NCBI RefSeq assembly: GCF_900109115.1
Contig: NZ_FNYV01000007.1
Span: 1 to 64,000, forward strand
Length of the DNA: 64,000 nucleotides
Reading direction: 5' to 3'
Origin: Micromonospora phaseoli
GTDB lineage: Bacteria; Actinomycetota; Actinomycetes; Mycobacteriales; Micromonosporaceae
Position 1 is the first letter of the stretch; each line of letters begins with the position of its first letter. The notes beneath the pieces were generated by a model. It saw only the letters and a list, made by a program, of their open reading frames with translations, did no database searches and was not told the DNA's origin. Shown one piece after another: positions 49,565-58,280 of this stretch. Both the position numbers and the translations under genes were made by a program.

Positions 49565-49957
49565 TCAGCCGGTGCCGACCATCCGGTCGGCCGCCCAGAC
49601 CCGCATGATGTCGCGTACGGAGATCACCCCGGCGACCTCGCGGCCGTCGAGGACGACCAGGTGCCGGAAGCCGCCCCGGGCCATCGCCGCAGCCGCCTCC
49701 TCGATCGTCCACTCCGGCCCCGCGTAGACCACGTCCCAGGTCAGGTGGGCACCGGTCCGCTCGACATCGCAGTCCAGACCGGCTCCGATCGCGTTGAGCA
49801 CGTCGCGTTCGGTCATGATGCCGATCCCCTCGGAATCCGGGTCGATCACCACGGCCGAACCGATGCCACGCTCCGACATCATCCGAGCCGCCTGGCGGAG
49901 CGTGTGCTCCGGACCGACGACGAGGATCTCACTGGACATCGCTTCCCGAACCTGCAT
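49565..49957 (-). CDS. Two-CBS-domain protein
   Basis: A 130-residue protein made only of a CBS pair: VREAMSSEILVVGPEHTLRQAARMM with GSAVVIDPDSEGIGIMTERDVL, then WTIEEAAAAMARGGFRHLVVLDGREVAGVISVRDIMRVW. Such stand-alone proteins (like hypoxic response protein 1 of mycobacteria) bind adenosine nucleotides and sense energy state. Partners are unknown. Confidence 0.93.
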   Translation of the reverse strand: MQVREAMSSEILVVGPEHTLRQAARMMSERGIGSAVVIDPDSEGIGIMTERDVLNAIGAGLDCDVERTGAHLTWDVVYAGPEWTIEEAAAAMARGGFRHLVVLDGREVAGVISVRDIMRVWAADRMVGTG

Positions 49958-50074
49958 GACACATCACCCCTTTGGGACGGCTGCACTCGGTCATTCGTCA
50001 TGGTGGGCCCCGAACGTTTCCAGGACAAGACCGGACATCGGCGCGGGCACAGACCGGCCGCTACTGTTCTTCCC

Positions 50075-50524
50075 GTGTCCACCGAGCCGCTGCGCTGCGC
50101 GGGAGCGCTGATCGTCGCCCCCGACGGACGCCTTTTCTTTCAACGCCGCTCGCCGCTTCGGCGTCTCTTCCCCAACTGCTGGGACATCGTCGGCGGCCAC
50201 CTCGAACCGGGCGAGACCGTCGAGGAGGCGCTGCGCCGAGAGGTGACCGAGGAGACCGGCTGGCGGGTGTCCGAAGTCCTTGCCCAGGTCGGCGAGTACC
50301 ACTACGTCGGCGACGACGGCCTGGCCAGGGCCGAGAGCGACTGGCTGGTCCGGGTCGACGGCGATCTGGCGGCCCCCGTCCTGGAGGCCGGCAAACACAC
50401 CGAGTACCGCTGGCTCGGGCCCGACGACGTCGACCTGCTCGACGAGCACCGCGACGTCAACGACGGTCTGATCCGGCAGATCGCGGAGCGTGCCTTCAGC
50501 ATCCTGCGGGCCACCGGTTCGTGA
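50075..50524 (+). CDS. Nudix hydrolase
   Basis: A 149-residue Nudix protein from GTG 50075. The Nudix box lies in GGHLEPGETVEEALRREVTE plus ETGW, with all its Glu and Arg residues. CAGALIVAPDGRLFFQRRSP starts the domain, and WLGPDDVDLL ends it. Family members hydrolyse nucleoside diphosphates linked to another moiety; the substrate is unknown. The stop overlaps the next gene by four bases. Confidence 0.92.
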   Translation: MSTEPLRCAGALIVAPDGRLFFQRRSPLRRLFPNCWDIVGGHLEPGETVEEALRREVTEETGWRVSEVLAQVGEYHYVGDDGLARAESDWLVRVDGDLAAPVLEAGKHTEYRWLGPDDVDLLDEHRDVNDGLIRQIAERAFSILRATGS

Positions 50525-51291
50525 GCGACGCCGTCGGGCTCGCCCCACACCGGTACGCGGCGCTGGTCGCCCCCGCCGTGGACCGGGTGTTCGGCGCGGC
50601 GATGCAGGCCGGTCGGCACGGCGGCGGAGCCGAGCTGTGCCAGCGGTACGGCGGCCCGCCGGCCACCGGTTTCCTGGTGGAGCTGCGTACCCGGCTGGCC
50701 GCGACGGGCGGCACGGTCGACGCCGCCGGTTTCGCCGCGGTGACCCGCTACCGGGACCCGACCGCCTGCCAGCGCGCCCTGAACCGGCATGTCGCGTACG
50801 GGATGCTCCACCGCCGGCCGGACGGAGGGCTGGCTGCCACCGAGCGCGGCTCGGCGTTCCTCGCCGAGCTGTACCAGGTGCACGCCGAGGTGACCGAGGA
50901 GCTGTGGGGTGGGCACGAGGACCGGGTGCTGCGGCTGGCCGAGAAGGCCGGCTGCCTGCTGGTCGCCGCGCTGACCCTCGACGGCGGCACCGGCCCGGAC
51001 GGCGGTGGGGCGTTCCCCGCGCTGGCACCCCCGTACGAGCCGGACGGCACCCCGCCCGGCGTCCTGCTGCTCAACCGGCTCGGCACGCTGCGGTACCACC
51101 GCGCCGACGCGCACGCCGCCGCGTGGGGCGCCGCCGGCCACACCGCGGGGAGCATCGTCGCGCTGCCCGACGGGGCGCAGCGGCAGGCCATCGAGTTGGA
51201 GACCGACCGTCGGGCGGCCGGCCCGTACGTCGCGCTGACCGCCGAGGAGCGGCTGACGATGCTCGCCGACCTGGCGGCCCTGCCCGGCTGA
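50521..51291 (+). CDS. Winged-helix-like conserved hypothetical protein
   Basis: A 256-residue protein whose GTG start overlaps the Nudix stop (GTGA). Residues about 70-115 read as a winged helix (CQRALNRHVAYGMLHRRPDGGLAATERG), reminiscent of MarR-type folds, with a helical N-terminus (APAVDRVFGAAMQAGRHGG) and a beta-rich C-terminal half. I do not recognise a named family. Coupling to the Nudix gene suggests a shared pathway, perhaps sensing its substrate. Confidence 0.7.
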   Translation: MSDAVGLAPHRYAALVAPAVDRVFGAAMQAGRHGGGAELCQRYGGPPATGFLVELRTRLAATGGTVDAAGFAAVTRYRDPTACQRALNRHVAYGMLHRRPDGGLAATERGSAFLAELYQVHAEVTEELWGGHEDRVLRLAEKAGCLLVAALTLDGGTGPDGGGAFPALAPPYEPDGTPPGVLLLNRLGTLRYHRADAHAAAWGAAGHTAGSIVALPDGAQRQAIELETDRRAAGPYVALTAEERLTMLADLAALPG

Positions 51292-51339
51292 CCGGCAGAC
51301 CCGCGACGGTCACCTGCCCGGCGGCGCTATCCTCCTCCG

Positions 51340-52104
51340 GTGAACGCCGCGAGAACAGAAACTGATGCCGGCATGGTCGGGATGGTGCTGGCAGCTGGAG
51401 CTGGCCGCCGGTTGCGGCCGTACACCGACACCCTGCCCAAGGCGCTGGTGCCGGTGGACGGCGAGATCACCATCCTCGACATCGCGCTGCACAACCTGGC
51501 CGAGGTAGGGCTCACCGAGGTCGTGGTGGTGGTCGGCTACGCCGCGGACGCCGTCCGCGAACGCCAGGCCGACCTGGAGCGGCGGTACGGCGTGACCATC
51601 ACTCTGGTGCACAACGACAAGGCCGAGGAGTGGAACAACGCGTACTCGCTCTGGCTGGCCCGTGACTGGTTCGCCCGGGGCGTGCTGCTGGTCAACGGCG
51701 ACACCGTGCACCCGGTGAGCATCGAGAAGACCCTGCTGGCCGAGCGGGGCCCGGGTCTGCTGCTGGCGATCGACACCCTCAAGCCGCTGGCCGAGGAGGA
51801 GATGAAGACCACCTTCGACGCCGCCGGCCAGCTCACCCGGATCACCAAACTGATGGACCCGGGCGAGGCGTACGGCGAGTACATCGGCGCGACCCTGATC
51901 GAGCCGCAGGTGGCCGAGCCCCTCGCCGACGCCCTGGAGGCGACCTGGCGGCGCGACCCGAACCTGTACTACGAGGACGGTTACCAGGAGTTCGCCGATC
52001 GGGGCGGCGAGGTCCGGGCGGCGCCCATCGGGAATGTGGCCTGGGTGGAGGTCGACAACCACGCCGACCTCGCCCGGGCGCGGGAGATCGCGTGCCACTA
52101 CTAG
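51340..52104 (+). CDS. LicC-like cytidylyltransferase (sugar/choline-phosphate nucleotidyltransferase fold)
   Basis: A 254-residue nucleotidyltransferase. Nucleotide-binding GMVLAAGAGRRLRPYTDTLPKAL is followed by the metal-binding Asp in LLVNGDTVHP, and NNAYSLWLARDWF matches LicC (phosphocholine cytidylyltransferase) proteins. GTG 51340 lacks a ribosome site but has TATCCT six bases upstream, fitting a leaderless start; ATG 51373 is an alternative. It overlaps the next gene. From the operon partners, the likely acceptor is a polyol phosphate such as glycerol 1-phosphate, giving CDP-polyol (inference). Confidence 0.85.
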   Translation: MNAARTETDAGMVGMVLAAGAGRRLRPYTDTLPKALVPVDGEITILDIALHNLAEVGLTEVVVVVGYAADAVRERQADLERRYGVTITLVHNDKAEEWNNAYSLWLARDWFARGVLLVNGDTVHPVSIEKTLLAERGPGLLLAIDTLKPLAEEEMKTTFDAAGQLTRITKLMDPGEAYGEYIGATLIEPQVAEPLADALEATWRRDPNLYYEDGYQEFADRGGEVRAAPIGNVAWVEVDNHADLARAREIACHY

Positions 52105-53159
52105 CCCGTACCGTCACGACGCCACTGTCGATCGAGGTCCGCCGGGGCGCGGTGGCCGACCTCGGCGAACTGCTGGCCGACCGGCGGATCTCCAGCGGTG
52201 GCGACGTCGCCCTGGTGGTCGGCCCGGGGCAGGGCGAGAAGATCGTCGAGTTGTGCCGGCCGTCGCTGCGGTCGGCCGACGTCTTCACCGTCGCCGGTGG
52301 CAGCGTCGACTCCGCCAACAAGCTGGGTGACCAGTTGCGCCGCCGCAACTACGACGCGGTGGTCGGGATCGGCGGCGGGAAGACCATCGACACCGCCAAG
52401 TACGCCGCCACCCGCTACGGCATCCCGATGGTCACCGTGGCGACCAGCCTCGCCAATGACGGCATCGCCTCTCCGGTGGCGTCCCTGACCCACGAGGGCG
52501 GCAAGGGCTCGTACGGGGTACACATCCCGATCGCCGTCCTGGTCGACCTCGACTTCGTGGAGAACGGGCCGGACCGGCAGACCCAGGCCGGCATCGGCGA
52601 CGCGGTGAGCAACCTGAGCGCCTGCGCCGACTGGGAGTTGGCCCACCAGGTACGCGGCGAGCCGATCGACGGTCTCGCCGTGACGCTGGCCCGTACCGGG
52701 GCGGAGGCGCTGGTCAACCACCCCGGCAAGCTCACTGACGACGCCTTCCTGACCACGCTGGCCGAGGCGCTCATCCTGGGCGGCATCTCGATGTCGATCT
52801 GCGGCTCCAGCCGACCGGCGAGCGGCGGCGACCACGAGATCTCGCACGCCATCGACCATCTCCATCCGGGCGCCGCCTCGCACGGCGAGCAGGTCGGCCT
52901 GGGGGCGTTGTTCTGCACCTTCCTCCGTGGCGACCTGGAGCGCTTCGGCCAGCTCGCCCGCTGCCTGCACCGGCACGGCCTGTCGACCCGACCGGGCGAC
53001 CTGGGGCTCACCGACGAACAGTTCGTCGAGGCGGTGCTCTTCGCGCCGCACACCCGGCCGGACCGCTACACCATCCTGGAACACCTCGCGCTGTCCGCCG
53101 ATGACCTTCGTACCCGGCTGGGAGACTACGTTGACGCCCTCCGTGAGCACCTTGACTGA
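52092..53159 (+). CDS. Glycerol-1-phosphate dehydrogenase-like protein (EgsA/AraM family)
   Basis: A 355-residue iron-containing-alcohol-dehydrogenase-fold protein. The NAD motif is VVGIGGGKTIDTAKYAA, then PMVTVATSLANDGIASPVA. The metal-site residues lie in the IGDAVSNLSA, GGDHEISHAIDH and ASHGEQVGLG regions (Asp, His, His). This is the pattern of archaeal sn-glycerol-1-phosphate dehydrogenase and bacterial AraM, which reduce dihydroxyacetone phosphate. The GTG start lies within the upstream gene, with a 13-base overlap, and its own end overlaps the CDP-alcohol phosphotransferase gene. 3-dehydroquinate-synthase-like activities are an alternative but less likely. Confidence 0.85.
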   Translation: MPLLARTVTTPLSIEVRRGAVADLGELLADRRISSGGDVALVVGPGQGEKIVELCRPSLRSADVFTVAGGSVDSANKLGDQLRRRNYDAVVGIGGGKTIDTAKYAATRYGIPMVTVATSLANDGIASPVASLTHEGGKGSYGVHIPIAVLVDLDFVENGPDRQTQAGIGDAVSNLSACADWELAHQVRGEPIDGLAVTLARTGAEALVNHPGKLTDDAFLTTLAEALILGGISMSICGSSRPASGGDHEISHAIDHLHPGAASHGEQVGLGALFCTFLRGDLERFGQLARCLHRHGLSTRPGDLGLTDEQFVEAVLFAPHTRPDRYTILEHLALSADDLRTRLGDYVDALREHLD

Positions 53160-53856
53160 ACCGTCCCACCCCACGGTCGCCGACTTCCACCGGGTGAACC
53201 GGGGCGGTGGCCTGTTCAGCGAGTCCGTGAGTCAGTGGATCGGCGCGGTCTTCGCGCTGGTCGCCCAGCGTCTCGGGCTGCGCCCGACCGCGCTGACCAT
53301 CACCAACCTGCTGCTCGGGCTGACCACCTCGGTCGCCGTGGTCGCGCTCGCCGGCCCGGTCGCCGCCGGGGACGTGCCGGCACCGGTCGTCGGGCTGATC
53401 GCCCTGTTCGGCTGGCAGATCGCGTACGCCCTGGACTGCGCCGACGGTCAGCTGGCCCGGGTGACCGGGCAGGGCAGCTCGGCCGGTGCCCGGGTCGACG
53501 TGCTCTGTGACGTGGCCGCCCAGATCGCCCTGGTGGCCGCGCTGTCCGCCACCGCCGTGGCGCAGCAACCGTCGACGCCCAGCTGGCTGGTGGCCGCCTT
53601 CGCCGGCACCTGGATGGTCAACCTGGTCACCTCGGTGATGCAGTCCGGCCCGAACGCGGCCAGCATGGTCACCTCCACCTCGCTGCCCGTACGCCTGGTG
53701 AAGCTGATCCGCGACTACGGCGCGGTGATCTTCGTGGCCGCCCTGGTGCTGGCGCTGGCCCCGGCTCTGGTCCTCTGGGTCGTGGTGGCCTTCACGATCG
53801 TCAACGGCGGCTTCCTGCTCGCCAGCATCGCCTTCTCCGCCCGCGCCAGCCTGTAA
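53143..53856 (+). CDS. CDP-alcohol phosphotransferase membrane protein
   Basis: About 237 residues from GTG 53143; TTG 53131, six bases after GGGAG, and ATG 53101 are alternatives. The catalytic motif is complete and canonical: DCADGQLAR followed by G and Asp/Asp in AGARVDVLCD, i.e. D-x2-D-G-x2-A-R-x8-G-x3-D-x3-D. Six hydrophobic segments are present. The enzyme moves a phospho-alcohol from a CDP-alcohol onto another alcohol. With the two upstream genes it would use CDP-glycerol made from glycerol 1-phosphate (inference). The TAA stop is the first three bases of a dispersed repeat. Confidence 0.88.
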   Translation: MSTLTEPSHPTVADFHRVNRGGGLFSESVSQWIGAVFALVAQRLGLRPTALTITNLLLGLTTSVAVVALAGPVAAGDVPAPVVGLIALFGWQIAYALDCADGQLARVTGQGSSAGARVDVLCDVAAQIALVAALSATAVAQQPSTPSWLVAAFAGTWMVNLVTSVMQSGPNAASMVTSTSLPVRLVKLIRDYGAVIFVAALVLALAPALVLWVVVAFTIVNGGFLLASIAFSARASL

Positions 53857-53908
53857 GGAAGGGCACCTTATTAACGCCTGGTGTATAGGAAGGGCCCCCT
53901 ATTAACGC
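53854..53908. repeat. Dispersed paired repeat, copy 1, beginning with a stop codon
   Basis: Two units: one starting TAAGGAAGGGC and ending TTATTAACGCC, then AGGAAGGGCCCCCTATTAAC. They match the copy at 62474-62528 almost base for base; the second unit is identical over 20 bases. The first TAA is the stop codon of the phosphotransferase gene. Similar elements are, as I recall, frequent in Micromonosporaceae genomes. Confidence 0.85.
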
Positions 53909-53960
53909 GGCGGGCGGTAGGAACCTCTCTCGGCTGCCGAGCCGCGATCGCTCAGCGAAG

Positions 53961-54000
53961 GAAGTGCCCCGGCTCCGGGAATCGGGAGCCGGGGCACTTC
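53961..54000. terminator. Strong hairpin terminator
   Basis: Perfect 16-base arms (GAAGTGCCCCGGCTCC and complement) enclose an 8-base loop, about 105 bases after the CDP-alcohol phosphotransferase stop. It probably ends the three-gene operon. Confidence 0.85.
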
Positions 54001-54094
54001 ATGCCTCGACGCGCCGCCGTTGGAGTCGCTGCGGGTGGACTTACGCCACACCGCGCCGGTGAGGTCCGGGTTCGACATGTCAGCCTCAGCGGGG

Positions 54095-54171
54095 TGATCG
54101 ACTCCGTTCCGGCGGAATGGCGGGATCCCTGCGAGTGGGACACCCCCACTACGGCGGAACGGAGTCGATCA
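54095..54171. repeat. Inverted repeat containing the stop codon of the glycosyltransferase gene
   Basis: TGATCGACTCCGTTCCG at 54095-54111 and its exact complement at 54155-54171 (17-base arms) enclose 43 bases. The right arm, read on the minus strand, starts with TGA, which is the stop codon of the GT4 gene. It could form a terminator for that gene. Confidence 0.8.
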
Positions 54172-55509
54172 AGAGCGGGCGACGCCCGCGTACACGGCGA
54201 GGAGTTGCTTGGTGACCACGTCGGGGTGAAAGACCCGCTCATAGCGGGCCCGGGCGGCGGCGGCGAGCGCGCCGGCTCCGACCAGGGCCACCGGCAGCGC
54301 GGCGGCGAGCGCCGCCGGATCTGGCGGCACCACCCAACCGGCCTCACCAGCCTGGATCCCAGCTGGCAGGGCACTGCCCCCGAGAGCCGGGCCGACGGAA
54401 CCACCCGCCTCGGCCGGGCCACCGGAGCCGGGCAGGACGCTGACTCCGGCGACCGGCTCCGCCCCGGCCGGGGCGGGCGCCGACGCGACCACGGCCGGGC
54501 CGGTGCCGGCGGGTTCCCGGGGGGTGTCCGCGCCGACCAGATAGGGAATGCCGCCGAGCGCGGTACCGAGCACCGGACGACCGCTGGCCAGCGCCTCGAT
54601 GATCACGGTCGGCAGCACGTCGTGCCAGGTGGAGGTCGCCAGCACCACGGCGCTCGCGGTGAGCGCGTCGCGGACTCCGGCCCGGTCCAGCGGGCCGAGG
54701 AAAGTGACGTCGGTGCGTTCGGCCGCCGCCGCCTCGACCAGTGGGCGCAGTTCGCCGTCACCGGCCACCCGCAGCGGGCCCAGCGCGCCGTCCGGGTGTC
54801 GCCGCCACGCCTCCAGCAGCAGGCCGAGCCCCTTCTCGGGGGAGAGCCGGCCGAGGAAGAGGAAACCCTGGCCCAGCGGCGCGGGGCTGCCGGGGTCGGG
54901 GATGCCGTTCGGCTTGACCACGATCCGCTCGTCGGGGATGCCGTAGTCGCGCAGATGGTCGGCGACCGCTGTGGTCAACGCGATGAACCGGTCCACCGAG
55001 CGCCAGGTGCCCCGGTGCACGGCCAGCGTGGTGGCCATCAACGCGCTCTGCGCCCGCGACCCCCGGTAGCAGCGGTGCACCACCGCCGGCACGCCCAGCG
55101 CCCGGCCCCGACAGTCCTGGCAGATCACACCGTCGCGGAAGTACAGGCCAGAGGAGCAGACCTGGCGGTAGTTGTGCACCGTCTGCACCACCGGCACCCC
55201 GTGCCGGTGCGCGGTCCGCACCACCCAGGGCGACAGCAGCGGGTACGGATTGTGCAGGTGGAGCACGTCCGGACGGTGTTCGGTGAGCAGCCGAGCCAAC
55301 TCCTGCTGGGCCCGCGGCGCGTAGATCGGGGAGATCGGCAGCAGCGCCTTCGCCGTCTTCGGCATCGTCGAGATCTCGTCGGAGCTGCGCAGGAACGGCA
55401 GCACCTCCAGCCCGGCGGCGGCGAGCTGGGCGATCTCCGCGTCGACGATGGTGTTCTCACCGGAGGGCTGAGCTTCCCGGTACCGGTTGTGCGCCACCAC
55501 GATTCTCAC
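54169..55509 (-). CDS. Family 4 glycosyltransferase
   Basis: A 446-residue GT-B glycosyltransferase. MRIVVAHNRYREAQPSGENT opens the acceptor domain; the donor domain has FLFLGRLSPEKGLGLLLEAW and the EX7E-like region LPTVIIEALASGRPVLGTALGG. An insert of about 50 Pro/Ala/Gly residues (around 345-400) lies between donor-domain elements and looks disordered. The enzyme should add a sugar from a nucleotide donor to a cell-surface lipid or polymer. The following phosphotransferase genes fit an envelope role. The stop codon lies in the inverted repeat 54095-54171. Confidence 0.9.
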   Translation of the reverse strand: MRIVVAHNRYREAQPSGENTIVDAEIAQLAAAGLEVLPFLRSSDEISTMPKTAKALLPISPIYAPRAQQELARLLTEHRPDVLHLHNPYPLLSPWVVRTAHRHGVPVVQTVHNYRQVCSSGLYFRDGVICQDCRGRALGVPAVVHRCYRGSRAQSALMATTLAVHRGTWRSVDRFIALTTAVADHLRDYGIPDERIVVKPNGIPDPGSPAPLGQGFLFLGRLSPEKGLGLLLEAWRRHPDGALGPLRVAGDGELRPLVEAAAAERTDVTFLGPLDRAGVRDALTASAVVLATSTWHDVLPTVIIEALASGRPVLGTALGGIPYLVGADTPREPAGTGPAVVASAPAPAGAEPVAGVSVLPGSGGPAEAGGSVGPALGGSALPAGIQAGEAGWVVPPDPAALAAALPVALVGAGALAAAARARYERVFHPDVVTKQLLAVYAGVARS

Positions 55510-55534
55510 GCTCGCACACGCTACCGTTGGCAGC

Positions 55535-56395
55535 GTGCCCGAACTACCGGAGGTGGAGGCGCTCGCGGGTTACCTGCGGCAGCGCGCGGTGGGCCGGCGT
55601 GTCGACCGCCTGGAGGTCGCCGCGATCAGCGCCCTCAAGACGTACGATCCGGCACCGACCGCCGTCGCCGGTGCCACGGTGACCGACGCTCGCCGGCACG
55701 GCAAGTTCCTCGACGTCGTCTTCGACGGCGGCCTGCACCTGGTGGCCCACCTGGCCCGGGCCGGCTGGTTGCACTACCGGGAGGCGTTCGCGTCGACCGT
55801 CCCGTTGCGCCCGGGCAAGGGTCCGATCGCGCTGCGGGTCCGCCTCGACGACGGCTCCGGCTTCGACCTGACCGAGGCCGGTACGCAGAAGAAGCTCGCC
55901 GCCTACCTGGTGACCGATCCGCAGTCCGTGCCCGGGGTGGCCAAGCTCGGCTCCGACGCCCTCTCCGCCGACCTCGCCACCTTCGCCGGCGCGCTCCGTA
56001 GTCGCCGTGGGCAGATCAAGGGGGTGCTCACCGACCAGGGGGTGCTCGCCGGGGTGGGTAACGCGTACTCGGACGAGATCCTGCACGCGGCGAAGCTGTC
56101 GCCGTTCGCGTTGACCGACCGGCTGACCGACGACCAGATGGCGACCCTGCACGCGGCGACCCGCCGGGTGCTCGGTGACGCGGTGACCCGCTCGCTGGGC
56201 CAGCGGGCCGCGGAGCTGAAGGGCGAGAAGCGCGCCGGGCTCAAGGTGCACGCCCGCACCGGCCTGCCCTGCCCGGTCTGTGGGGACACCGTCCGGGAGG
56301 TCTCGTTCGCCGACTCCAGCCTCCAGTACTGCCCGACCTGCCAGACCGGGGGCAAACCGCTCGCTGACCGACGGTTGTCCCGACTCGTACGGTGA
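55535..56395 (+). CDS. Fpg/Nei-family DNA glycosylase
   Basis: A 286-residue base-excision enzyme from GTG 55535, chosen because it places Pro as residue 2 (PELPEVEALAG), the catalytic N-terminal proline after Met removal, followed by the Glu. The H2TH region is TDQGVLAGVGNAYSDEIL, and the C-terminal zinc finger has CPVC and CPTC. Enzymes of this family remove oxidised bases and nick the strand. The sequence is closer to actinobacterial Fpg/Nei-like paralogues than to E. coli MutM, so the base preference is not certain. Confidence 0.92.
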   Translation: MPELPEVEALAGYLRQRAVGRRVDRLEVAAISALKTYDPAPTAVAGATVTDARRHGKFLDVVFDGGLHLVAHLARAGWLHYREAFASTVPLRPGKGPIALRVRLDDGSGFDLTEAGTQKKLAAYLVTDPQSVPGVAKLGSDALSADLATFAGALRSRRGQIKGVLTDQGVLAGVGNAYSDEILHAAKLSPFALTDRLTDDQMATLHAATRRVLGDAVTRSLGQRAAELKGEKRAGLKVHARTGLPCPVCGDTVREVSFADSSLQYCPTCQTGGKPLADRRLSRLVR

Positions 56396-56662
56396 GTGAC
56401 ACCACTCCTCGACTACGGAGAGGAATCGGACGAGGCGTGCGCAACCACCGGTCCGGCGCTCTACCCGGGCCGTCATCCATCGGTATAGTGGCCCCGGTCC
56501 CCGGCTTCCGGATGGCATGGGGCCGGCCAGATCCCAGGCGGAAGGTGACCGCCGCGCAATGTCCCTCGGGTCGGCGACTGAACGGAACTCGCGTGGGAAA
56601 CTGGAACGGTGGACGACCCGGGCCGTCACGGCGAGTGAACGGTACGGGTCCTGCGGGAGGAC

Positions 56663-58234
56663 ATGGGTGAGGTGACGGCTAGCCTCCACCGCCCGGTGAC
56701 CAACGAAGGCCGGAGCAAACTCGTGCGGCACGTCGACAGCTTCGAGATCCAGCCGCCGAATCCGCCGTCCCCGAACGGCGTACCTCGGTCGGCCTGGGCT
56801 CGGGCCCGGCGTCGCGTCTCCCGGTGGCACCGCCCCTACACGGCGATTCTGCTGCTCCTCGACTTCGCGGCGGCAGCCTTCGCCAGCTACACCGCGATTC
56901 GCACCTTCGACCAGGCCACCGCCGGCTTCCACGAAGCCCAGAACGACCCGACCTGGTTCTTCACCGTGGCGTTCCTGCTGCTGCCGGCGGGCTGGCTGGT
57001 CATCCTCTGGTTCAACGGCGCCTACGACCGGCGCTACCTCGGGCTCGGGCCCGACGAGTTCAAACGGGTCATCCGGGCGGGAGTGACGGTCTGCGCGGCG
57101 GTGTCGTTCATCGCCTTCGCCACCAAGACCGACCTGTCCCGGTTCACCGTCGGCACCGCCCTGCTGCTGGCCCTGCTGCTGATCCTGCTGGGCCGGATCC
57201 TGGCCCGCTTCGTGCTGCACACCGTGCGGCGCAACATCCAGCAGGCGGCGCACCGGATGGTGCTGGTCGGCACCCTGCCGGAGTGCCTGGAGGTCTACAC
57301 GGCGGTCACCCGTACCCCGGCCGCCGGGCTGGTGCCGGTCGCCATCCACATCACCGACGGTTACGCGGCGGCCAAGGGCGTGCAGACCCCGGTTCCGGTG
57401 TACGCGGGCCGCGACGTGCTGGCCCTGGTCCGGGAGGTGGGCGCGGACACCATCGCGGTCTGCGGCTCGGCCAGCGCCGAACCGGGCGAGCTGCGCCGGC
57501 TGGCCTGGCAACTGGAGGGCTCCGGCGTCGACCTGGTGGTGGCCCCGCAGCTGACCGACATCGCCGGCCCACGGGTGCACATCCGGCCGATCGAGGGCCT
57601 GCCGCTGCTGCACGTCGAGGAGCCGACCCTCTCCGGGCCGGCGTTGCTGGCCAAGAACATGATGGACCGGGTCGCCGCCGGGCTGGGCCTGCTGGCACTG
57701 CTACCGGTCTTCGCCGCCATCGCCATCGCGATCCGGATCTCCGACCCGGGACCGGTCTTCTTCCGTCAGCCCCGGGTGGGACACGAGGGGCGCACGTTCC
57801 GGGTGTGGAAGTTCCGGACCATGTACGTCGACGCGGAGGACCGGCTGGCCAGCCTGGTCGACCAGAACGAGACCGACGGCATGCTGTTCAAGATGAAGCA
57901 GGACCCCCGGGTCTTCCCGGTGGGACGCTTCCTGCGCGCGTCTTCGTTGGACGAGCTGCCACAGCTGATCAACGTGCTCAAGGGCGAGATGTCGCTGGTC
58001 GGGCCGCGTCCACTGCCCGCTGACGACGGCGACTTCCTGGGTGATGTGCGGCGGCGACTGCTGGTCCGTCCCGGCATGACCGGCCTGTGGCAGGTGTCCG
58101 GCCGTTCCGACCTGTCCTGGGACGAGGCGGTCCGGCTGGACCTCTACTACGTCGACAACTGGTCGCTGGCGTACGACCTGAGCATCCTGTGGCGCACGGT
58201 GGGCGTGGTGGTGGCCCGCAAGGGCGCCTACTGA
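56663..58234 (+). CDS. Polyprenyl-phosphate sugar-phosphate transferase (WbaP/CpsE type)
   Basis: A 523-residue initiating glycosyltransferase. Four hydrophobic segments (about 55-190) and a Rossmann-like CoA-binding domain (about 195-320) precede the fifth helix (GLGLLALLPVFAAIAIAIRI) and the catalytic domain: FFRQPRVGHEGRTFRVWKFR, SSLDELPQLINVLKGEMSLV, GPRPLPADD and VRPGMTGLWQVSGRS. The domain order is that of bacterial sugar transferases that attach a hexose 1-phosphate to undecaprenyl phosphate to start an exopolysaccharide. ATG 56663 follows GGGAGG closely; GTG 56675 is possible. No polymerase or flippase is next to it. Confidence 0.93.
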   Translation: MGEVTASLHRPVTNEGRSKLVRHVDSFEIQPPNPPSPNGVPRSAWARARRRVSRWHRPYTAILLLLDFAAAAFASYTAIRTFDQATAGFHEAQNDPTWFFTVAFLLLPAGWLVILWFNGAYDRRYLGLGPDEFKRVIRAGVTVCAAVSFIAFATKTDLSRFTVGTALLLALLLILLGRILARFVLHTVRRNIQQAAHRMVLVGTLPECLEVYTAVTRTPAAGLVPVAIHITDGYAAAKGVQTPVPVYAGRDVLALVREVGADTIAVCGSASAEPGELRRLAWQLEGSGVDLVVAPQLTDIAGPRVHIRPIEGLPLLHVEEPTLSGPALLAKNMMDRVAAGLGLLALLPVFAAIAIAIRISDPGPVFFRQPRVGHEGRTFRVWKFRTMYVDAEDRLASLVDQNETDGMLFKMKQDPRVFPVGRFLRASSLDELPQLINVLKGEMSLVGPRPLPADDGDFLGDVRRRLLVRPGMTGLWQVSGRSDLSWDEAVRLDLYYVDNWSLAYDLSILWRTVGVVVARKGAY

Positions 58235-58280
58235 CCCCACCCCCTTTCCCACAGCCTCCGCAACCAGCAGGATCAACGGC

